12,144 nucleotides of DNA, taken from contig USFX01000072.1 of the NCBI GenBank assembly GCA_900553965.1, positions 1 through 12,144 on the forward strand. The letters are read 5' to 3'. Under the pieces are notes generated by a model. The model was not told the origin of the DNA. It made no database searches and saw only the letters and a list, made by a program, of their open reading frames with translations. This DNA is from an uncultured Prevotella sp. GTDB lineage: Bacteria > Bacteroidota > Bacteroidia > Bacteroidales > Bacteroidaceae. Of the stretch, positions 7,665 through 12,144 are shown piece after piece. Position 1 is the stretch's first letter. Every line of letters starts with the position of its first letter. The translations under genes were made by a program, and so were the position numbers.

Positions 7665-8984
7665 AAGAACGGCCGTAAAGACGATATGACGACAGGCGAC
7701 AGCCGTCAGACAGAACCGCCGGTGGGCAAGATGACCTACCGCAAGAACCCAAAGACGGGCCAGCAGGTGTCGCTGCTCGGCTTCGGCATGATGCGGCTGC
7801 CCACTGACGACGGTGCCGCCGCACGCGAGAGCGAAGCCCCGATTGATCAGGAGATGGTCAACAGGCTTGTCGACTACGCCATGGAGCATGGTGTCAACTA
7901 CTTCGACACGTCTCCCGCCTACTGCAAGGGTCTTTCGGAGCGCTCCACGGGCATCGCCCTGAGCCGCCATCCGCGCGACAGTTACTATGTGGCGACAAAA
8001 CTCTCGAACTTCAATCCCGAGACATGGACACGCGAGGAGTCGATGAAGATGTACCGTGCGTCGTTCAGCGAGCTGCAAGTAGACTATATCGACTACTATC
8101 TGCTCCACGGCATCGGCATGGGCGGCATGGACGCACTGCGCGGACGCTATCTCGACAACGGTATGCTCGACTTCCTCGTGGAGGAGCGCCGGGCCGGCAG
8201 AATACGCAACCTCGGATTCTCATATCATGGTGACGTCGCCGTGTTTGACTATCTGCTGTCACTCCACGACAAATACAAGTGGGACTTCGTACAGATAGAG
8301 CTGAACTATCTCGACTGGGAATATGCCGACGAGATTAACCCGCGGAACACAGACGCCGTCTATCTCTATGCCGAACTCCACAAGCGCGGCATACCGGCCG
8401 TTATCATGGAGCCGCTCCTCGGCGGCCGTCTGGCCAACATCCCGCAGTATCTGGCCGTTGAGATGAAGCGCCGCCGTCCCGAGCAGAGCGTCGCGTCGTG
8501 GGCCTTCCGCTACGCCGGCACGCCCGACGGAGTGCTCACGGTGCTGTCGGGAATGACCTATATGGAGCATCTGAAGGACAATCTGCTGACCTACTGTCCG
8601 CTGGAACCGGTCAGCAAGGAGGAGAGCGACTTCCTCCACGACGTGGCCGAGAAGATTGTCGGACTGGAGACGATACCCTGCAACGACTGCAAATACTGCA
8701 TGCCATGTCCCTACGGCGTTGACATTCCGGCCATATTCGTCCACTACAACAAGTGTAAGAACGAGGGACGGCTGCCCCGCAACACCAAGGATGAGGACTA
8801 CGAACGGCTGCGCCGGGAATATCTGATAGGACTTGACCGCAGTGTCCCGCGTCTGCGACAGGCCGCCCACTGCATCGGCTGCGGCCAATGTGAGTCCCAC
8901 TGCCCGCAGGGAATACGCATTCCACACGAGCTCCGCATCATCGACCGGTACGTGGAACGTCTGAAACAGGGACTGCAAGAATAA
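7575..8984 (+). CDS. Tat-exported lipoprotein aldo/keto reductase with two C-terminal ferredoxin clusters
   Basis: 469-aa member of the Fe-S aldo/keto reductases (COG1453 type). The N-terminus carries TRRRFLQ at residues 8-14, a full twin-arginine motif, then a hydrophobic stretch and the lipobox LTGC with lipid-acceptor C30. The AKR barrel keeps the catalytic tetrad D111, Y116, K142 and H178. A cofactor-site-like SGMTYMEHLKDN lies at 325-336. Two cysteine sets follow: C369, C372, C375, C378 (with C394 nearby) and C433, C436, C439, C443. Most AKRs are cytoplasmic NADPH enzymes; export as a membrane-anchored lipoprotein implies either a tightly bound nucleotide or electrons supplied through the clusters. 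The gene lies 39 nt after the polyferredoxin, its likely donor. The substrate is unknown. The start at 7575 is preferred over Met7 because Met7 would leave a very short n-region. Confidence 0.9.
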   Translation: MSNNKDMTRRRFLQVFGAGTMATAAALTGCKNGRKDDMTTGDSRQTEPPVGKMTYRKNPKTGQQVSLLGFGMMRLPTDDGAAARESEAPIDQEMVNRLVDYAMEHGVNYFDTSPAYCKGLSERSTGIALSRHPRDSYYVATKLSNFNPETWTREESMKMYRASFSELQVDYIDYYLLHGIGMGGMDALRGRYLDNGMLDFLVEERRAGRIRNLGFSYHGDVAVFDYLLSLHDKYKWDFVQIELNYLDWEYADEINPRNTDAVYLYAELHKRGIPAVIMEPLLGGRLANIPQYLAVEMKRRRPEQSVASWAFRYAGTPDGVLTVLSGMTYMEHLKDNLLTYCPLEPVSKEESDFLHDVAEKIVGLETIPCNDCKYCMPCPYGVDIPAIFVHYNKCKNEGRLPRNTKDEDYERLRREYLIGLDRSVPRLRQAAHCIGCGQCESHCPQGIRIPHELRIIDRYVERLKQGLQE

Positions 8985-8991
8985 GATGAAA

Positions 8992-9023
8992 GGAACAATC
9001 CGAACTATAAAATAGGATGTTCC
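8992..9023. repeat. Imperfect inverted repeat between the reductase and DUF1893 genes
   Basis: GGAACAATCC at 8992-9001 pairs with GGATGTTCC at 9015-9023, giving nine base pairs with one bulged A at 8997 and a 13-nt loop. No T-run follows, so it is not a standard terminator. It could be an operator, an mRNA processing hairpin, or chance. Confidence 0.35.
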
Positions 9024-9056
9024 AAACAAAAGAATGTGATTTTTCATAACTAAAAT

Positions 9057-9533
9057 ATGATGGAAAAACTGATTGAACGTCTGCACTCAGAACAGTGCTC
9101 ATGCGTGATTGCCCAAGGCAACAACGTTAGAACGTTCCACCGCCGCGGCATCATGGACCTGTTCCTGACGCTGAAAAACGAACCGGAGCTGCTCCGCGGT
9201 GCCTTCATTGCAGACAAGGTCGTCGGCAAGGCAGCCGCCGCATTGATGGTCCTCGGCGGTGTCAGCCGGGTCTACGCCGACAATATCAGCGCGCCGGCCG
9301 TAGCCATGCTTCAGGACCACGGCATCTCCGTCAGCTATGCGAACATTGCCCACCACATCATCAACCGTGCAGGAACGGGCTGGTGTCCTATGGAAGAGCT
9401 GAGCCGTGATGAGCATGAACCCGAAGTTATACGCCGGAAAGTGGAGGACTTCCTGCGCGGCAAGACAGCGGCATGCTGCAGCATCGGGAGACGTCCGGAC
9501 GCCGAAAGCAATAATGATGGACATGACTTGTGA
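9057..9533 (+). CDS. DUF1893 family protein (deaminase-like fold)
   Basis: 158-aa soluble protein. Family-defining stretches are ADKVVGKAAA at residues 52-61 and NRAGTGWCPME at 103-113, including C110. The solved relative TM1506 of Thermotoga has a cytidine-deaminase-like fold, but no catalytic activity is established that I know of, and the usual deaminase HAE/PCxxC zinc motif is not visible here. The core ends near residue 136; the remaining residues are hydrophilic. The last few codons (GHDL-stop) lie inside the first unit of a 22-bp repeat array, so this tail is probably not conserved. ATG occurs twice in a row at 9057 and 9060 and either may be used. It follows the reductase by 72 nt and precedes an ECF transporter gene by 143 nt. 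Confidence 0.85.
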   Translation: MMEKLIERLHSEQCSCVIAQGNNVRTFHRRGIMDLFLTLKNEPELLRGAFIADKVVGKAAAALMVLGGVSRVYADNISAPAVAMLQDHGISVSYANIAHHIINRAGTGWCPMEELSRDEHEPEVIRRKVEDFLRGKTAACCSIGRRPDAESNNDGHDL

Positions 9534-9598
9534 CGTTCATAGACGTGACTTGCGATTATGACATACATGCCTTGTGCTTATCACGGACGTCAATCATG
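9522..9598 (+). repeat. Array 2: dyad cores at exact 22-bp spacing upstream of the ECF gene
   Basis: CATGACTTGTG (9522), CGTGACTTGCG (9544) and CATGCCTTGTG (9566) are spaced exactly 22 bp apart, and a diverged fourth core CGTCAATCATG follows at 9588. Each 11-mer is a loose dyad centred on its sixth base: C1 pairs with G11 in all four, and the second position pairs as A-T or G-C depending on the unit. The first unit overlaps the end of the DUF1893 coding region. The array covers about half of the 143-nt gap before the ECF gene at 9677. Confidence 0.7.
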
Positions 9599-9676
9599 AC
9601 AACCGCAAGCATCTGACGCAACGGCAATATCGCCGATAACAAAGAACAATAACTCAAAACGAAAACAACAGAGACA

Positions 9677-10186
9677 ATGGAAACAACCGTAAGACTCTAC
9701 TCGCCGACATACCGCGAGACCCGGACATACCTGATGGCAGCACTCTTCGTTGCCGGCAATATCATCCTGCCGCAACTGTGCCACACCATTCCGCAAGGCG
9801 GACTGATCTTCCTGCCCATCTATTTCTTCACCCTCATCAGCGCATGCAAATACGGATGGCAGGTCGGACTGCTCACCGCACTACTCTCCCCGATGGTCAA
9901 CCACCTCCTGTTCGGCATGCCTCCGGCCCACGCCCTGCTCCCCATCACGGTCAAGTCGGTAGCCCTGGCTTTCTCGGCCTCACTCATCGGTCGCCGTCAC
10001 GGCACGGTGACGCTCCTTTCCGTGGCCGCCGCCGTCGTTGCCTATCAGCTTGTCGGCTCCATCTTCGAATGGGTCGTGACCGGCAGTCCTGCCATGGCCA
10101 TACAGGACATGAGCCTCGGTCTGCCCGGCATAATGATACAGATTTTCGGCGGTTATGCCGTCCTGCGCTGGCTCCTACGCCGCTAA
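9677..10186 (+). CDS. ECF transporter S component (substrate-binding membrane subunit)
   Basis: 169-aa integral membrane protein with about six hydrophobic segments (near 18-36, 43-58, 61-81, 88-106, 110-132 and 148-166), the size and layout of energy-coupling-factor S components. These bind a vitamin or similar micronutrient and dock on a shared EcfA-EcfA'-EcfT module. No EcfA or EcfT gene is in the window, as is normal for group II S components whose energy module is encoded elsewhere. Substrate cannot be read from the sequence; the stretch NHLLFGMPPAHALLPITVKS at 75-94 should help place it in a subfamily. It is the last gene before a strong terminator and shares direction with the DUF1893 and reductase genes. 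Confidence 0.75.
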   Translation: METTVRLYSPTYRETRTYLMAALFVAGNIILPQLCHTIPQGGLIFLPIYFFTLISACKYGWQVGLLTALLSPMVNHLLFGMPPAHALLPITVKSVALAFSASLIGRRHGTVTLLSVAAAVVAYQLVGSIFEWVVTGSPAMAIQDMSLGLPGIMIQIFGGYAVLRWLLRR

Positions 10187-10220
10187 GACACCACAGACAA
10201 CAGCCGGCCAAAACATACAG

Positions 10221-10262
10221 AAAGCCCCGGAACGTCCGAACAAGAACGTTCCGGGGCTTTTT
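10221..10262 (+). terminator. Intrinsic terminator after the ECF gene
   Basis: AAAGCCCCGGAACGT at 10221-10235 pairs perfectly over 15 bp with 10246-10260, around a 10-nt loop. The stem runs into TTTTT at 10258-10262. It starts 34 nt after the ECF stop codon and probably ends the transcript that began at tatA or at an internal promoter. On the minus strand the T-run is interrupted, so termination is mainly in the plus direction. Confidence 0.92.
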
Positions 10263-10380
10263 CGTACTGCTTGCAGACTGCAAAATAGCGGAGAGCTTCA
10301 TCTATACCCAACCATCCGAACAAAGCTGATTTGCCTTTATTTACGGCAAAACTGAGGATGTTGAAGAACTATATAATTTA

Positions 10381-10460
10381 CCCTACATGTAGGGACATCG
10401 CTTTGCGATGTTTATTGAATATCAACTGAGTACGTCAACGTGCCAAAGGCACGTCCCTAC
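10381..10460. repeat. Inverted pair of REP-like elements with GTAGGG heads
   Basis: On the plus strand GTAGGG (10389-10394) is followed at once by the hairpin ACATCGC-TTT-GCGATGT (10395-10411). On the minus strand GTAGGG (10460-10455) is followed by ACGTGCC-TTT-GGCACGT (10454-10438). The two stems differ in sequence but each is fully paired, and both heads and TTT loops are conserved. The head plus hairpin layout is that of REP elements mobilised by RAYT transposases, where a GTAG tetranucleotide precedes the palindrome. A further CCCTAC at 10381-10386 makes a 14-bp palindrome with the first head. Confidence 0.75.
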
Positions 10461-10556
10461 TTTATGGTTCTGCAACACCCTCGGCTCGGTTTATTTAATC
10501 TTTAGCCATTATACCGATAGCCCCTGTCAAACCTGACATAACATTATGCCGTAGTT

Positions 10557-11615
10557 TTATAAAGCGAATGTTACAGGTATTTCATAATTGGTTCTAACCG
10601 GTTGGCCATTTATTTTGCCGGGATTCCATTTGGGCATGGACTTGACTATCCTTACTGCCTCATCTTCAAGCGTTCCTGCCATAACACCTCTGACAACATT
10701 CACTCCTGTCAAAGAGCCGTCTGGCTCGACTACAAAACTGACAAATATACGTCCTTGCAGATTATATTCCAAGGCCGGCTGGGGATATTTCATGTTCTTT
10801 TCAATAAATTCAAGCATGGCAGAATATCCGCCCTGAAAAGATGGCATCTCATCTGCAAAATCAACAGGTTCCGTCTGTGCGGCACCCGTATTCTTTCTTA
10901 CCAGTTCCGGTCGTCTTTCGACAATCCTATTTCTGAAATCCTCTGTAAAGAACCTGAGGTTTTTGGTTATGGTCATTGACATTATCTTACCTTGTTTCTC
11001 TGGTTTTCCCAACATTATCGTATTTTCATCCAAGAAAACCATAATGTCATCAAAATCCGGTGAATATGCATCGCCCAACATTCTTAAGGCTTCATCACTA
11101 AAGACATCTTTCAAGGTAATTATTTTGTCATTCAAAAGGTCATAAGTGATGGATCCCTTATCATTTCTGACTATATCTTTCTCGCGCCGGTTCTCATCCA
11201 ATTCAACCGACTGTATTGCATAAGTATATGATATGTACGTATCCGACTCATATCCTTTCCTCTCTATGTGATAAGTCATCCGTTCTTTAAAGGGGCATGT
11301 ATTGTATCTGCTCCTGAAATCAGAGAGAGAATAGTATTCTCCCATCGACTGCATGTTCTTTATGGCTGCATCTACCAAATCCGTACTTGCTATATTATAT
11401 AGTTTCTTAGCTATTACAGTCTGAAGTTTCGGCAAGTTAGTCGGTGTGAACCGAAAAACGCTCTGCACATTCTTATATTCTCCTTTTGGCGTTTTTACGA
11501 CGCCTGTTTTTGCTGAATCTGAAAACTTCGGAGTTGTCTGAGCTTTGATTTGTCCAAAACACAATACGGCTAATGCTGTTAATACCGTGAATCTTTTTTG
11601 TAATTTAATGTCCAT
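10557..11615 (-). CDS. Secreted protein with C-terminal TonB domain
   Basis: 352-aa protein with an N-terminal Sec-type signal (basic start, hydrophobic core about residues 9-20, likely cleavage after IKA at 25). Residues about 262-352 match the TonB C-terminal domain: NMKYPQPALEYNLQGRIFVS, then the DG turn near 299-300, LEDEAVRIVKSMPKWNPGKINGQPV and a final PVTF. TonB links inner-membrane energy to outer-membrane receptors, but this protein lacks an uncleaved membrane anchor and a Pro-rich spacer. It is more likely one of the many Bacteroidetes TonB-domain proteins of unknown role. Residues about 60-240 are unrecognised, with a weak DUF3298-like look around ITLKDVFSDEALRML (166-180). The gene is visibly more AT-rich than its neighbours (two sampled 60-base lines 32% and 43% G+C, against 63% in a sampled line of the polyferredoxin gene). 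The upstream bases are A-rich without a Shine-Dalgarno sequence. Confidence 0.8.
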   Translation of the reverse strand: MDIKLQKRFTVLTALAVLCFGQIKAQTTPKFSDSAKTGVVKTPKGEYKNVQSVFRFTPTNLPKLQTVIAKKLYNIASTDLVDAAIKNMQSMGEYYSLSDFRSRYNTCPFKERMTYHIERKGYESDTYISYTYAIQSVELDENRREKDIVRNDKGSITYDLLNDKIITLKDVFSDEALRMLGDAYSPDFDDIMVFLDENTIMLGKPEKQGKIMSMTITKNLRFFTEDFRNRIVERRPELVRKNTGAAQTEPVDFADEMPSFQGGYSAMLEFIEKNMKYPQPALEYNLQGRIFVSFVVEPDGSLTGVNVVRGVMAGTLEDEAVRIVKSMPKWNPGKINGQPVRTNYEIPVTFAL

Positions 11616-11781
11616 AATTTTATTATTTTTTAATTAGTATTCCATCATTACCATCACACTATATTCTATATTTTTCTTTATAAGAATCTGATAGCGACTA
11701 AAATTTGCCATGGATTCTGTCATATCGTGAAAGACTCTTTTTAATCTCTGCATGAGACAAGTCCTATTCTGAATGACACAA

Positions 11782-11789
11782 CAAAAGTA
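11782..11789 (-). promoter_or_regulatory. Candidate -7 box for the TonB-domain gene
   Basis: On the minus strand this reads TACTTTTG, a match to TAnnTTTG. It lies about 167 nt before the ATG at 11615, implying a long leader. No clear TTTG -33 box is seen at the usual distance, so the call is tentative. Confidence 0.3.
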
Positions 11790-11909
11790 CAAATAAATTC
11801 AAAGATATTCACATTTTTACGAGAATTCTTTTCTGGATTGAGCAATTTTAGCTGAAGAAGAATTGAAAACACGCGGGATTGCCCTGCTGCACGGACGGCA
11901 TGCCAAAGT

Positions 11910-12041
11910 AAAATGAGTCATTTTACCGACCAATATGACTCGTTTTACTCACCAATATGAGTCATATTACAGAGTAAAATAGGCTATATTGGTAATGAAA
12001 ACAGCCTGTTTCACTCACCAATATAGCCTGTTTCACTTTGC
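11910..12041. repeat. Array 3: six tandem 22-bp units with covarying dyad cores
   Basis: Units start at 11910, 11932, 11954, 11976, 11998 and 12020, with no gaps. Each opens with AAAA or AATA and has a 15-bp dyad centred on its eighth base; many end in TCACC or similar. The inner 9-mers are ATGAGTCAT, ATGACTCGT, ATGAGTCAT, ATAGGCTAT, ACAGCCTGT and ATAGCCTGT. Units 1-3 share a TGA/TCR core and units 4-6 an AG/CT core, and left and right arms change together, sometimes through a G-T pair. Units 1 and 3 are perfect 15-bp dyads around a central G. The array does not touch a recognised gene; the nearest is the TonB-domain gene, whose start is about 295 nt away. Confidence 0.88.
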
Positions 12042-12144
12042 AGGAAAGATAGAACAGGAATACAAGCACGCCATATCGGAAGCCAAGCCAACGGCCTCCA
12101 CCACTGTCATTTCTCCGCAGCGTCGTCAGCTTCAACGGCAGAGA

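Larger units (their letters stand above)
10187..10556. other. Convergent intergenic region of 370 nt
   Basis: No coding sequence is supported here. It holds the intrinsic terminator at 10221-10262, a short palindrome TTGCAGACTGCAA at 10271-10283, a TTTGCC/GGCAAA hairpin at 10330-10350 (6-bp stem, 9-nt loop, no T-run), the REP-like pair at 10381-10460, and a 5-bp TGTCA/TGACA stem at 10525-10538. No convincing terminator for the minus-strand TonB-domain gene is seen. Confidence 0.7.
11616..12144. other. 529-nt region without a supported gene
   Basis: The first ~290 nt are AT-rich and would include the leader and promoter of the TonB-domain gene. Array 3 of 22-bp units follows at 11910-12041. 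The last ~100 nt are more GC-rich and open in some frames, but no start codon or recognisable protein supports a gene there. They may be the edge of a neighbour outside the window. Confidence 0.6.

Noticed and set aside
8259..9086. Long minus-strand open frame (275 codons) opposite the aldo/keto reductase
   Set aside because: The plus-strand gene has catalytic, cluster and signal motifs; the antisense frame has none and runs into the next gene's start.
10330..10350. Terminator for the TonB-domain gene
   Set aside because: The stem is 6 bp, lies over 200 nt downstream of the stop, and has no T-run on the minus strand.
11910..12041. CRISPR array
   Set aside because: Units are contiguous 22-bp repeats without unique spacers, and no cas genes are nearby.
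12042..12144. Partial gene entering from the right edge
   Set aside because: One minus-strand frame is open from the edge into the repeat array, but it has no recognised protein and would be coding through the repeats; too short to support.

Overview
The window looks like a chromosomal segment of a Bacteroidales bacterium, most likely Prevotella or a close relative. Genes have almost no Shine-Dalgarno sequences. Several intergenic gaps carry the Bacteroidetes -7 promoter box TAnnTTTG. The Tat system is TatA plus TatC without TatB. Several proteins (the rlmN-pdxA-flippase-like row, the Fe-S aldo/keto reductase, DUF1893) are of types I associate with that group. The main gene block is GC-rich; the last ~1.6 kb is clearly more AT-rich.

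Layout. At the left edge a tcdA-like E1/ThiF enzyme (minus strand, cut by the window edge) is divergent from rlmN. Then on the plus strand come pdxA with a long disordered tail, an overlapping flippase-like membrane protein (4-nt overlap), and a low-molecular-weight protein tyrosine phosphatase. A Tat block follows: tatA and tatC (4-nt overlap), a NapH-NapG-like polyferredoxin fusion (3-nt gap), and an aldo/keto reductase with a Tat lipoprotein signal and two ferredoxin clusters. Next are a DUF1893 protein and an ECF transporter S component, closed by a perfect 15-bp-stem terminator at 10221-10262. Convergent to this is an AT-rich, minus-strand gene for a secreted protein with a TonB C-terminal domain. 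The last ~530 bases hold no supported gene.

How the genes may work together. TatA and TatC are followed directly by two proteins that look like Tat clients. I infer an electron path from the quinone pool through the NapH-like membrane part and the NapG-like Fe-S part to an extracytoplasmic Fe-S aldo/keto reductase. The NapH-NapG fusion contains an internal Tat-like signal with a signal-peptidase-like site, so it could be a polyprotein cut into a membrane half and an exported half.

The most unusual DNA-level signal is three separate intergenic arrays whose units repeat at exactly 22 bp. They lie at 4292-4364 (before the phosphatase), 9522-9598 (before the ECF gene) and 11910-12041 (six units). 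Each array has its own core sequence. In two of them the core is a dyad whose arms change together. A pair of inverted REP-like hairpins with GTAGGG heads lies between the convergent genes at 10381-10460.
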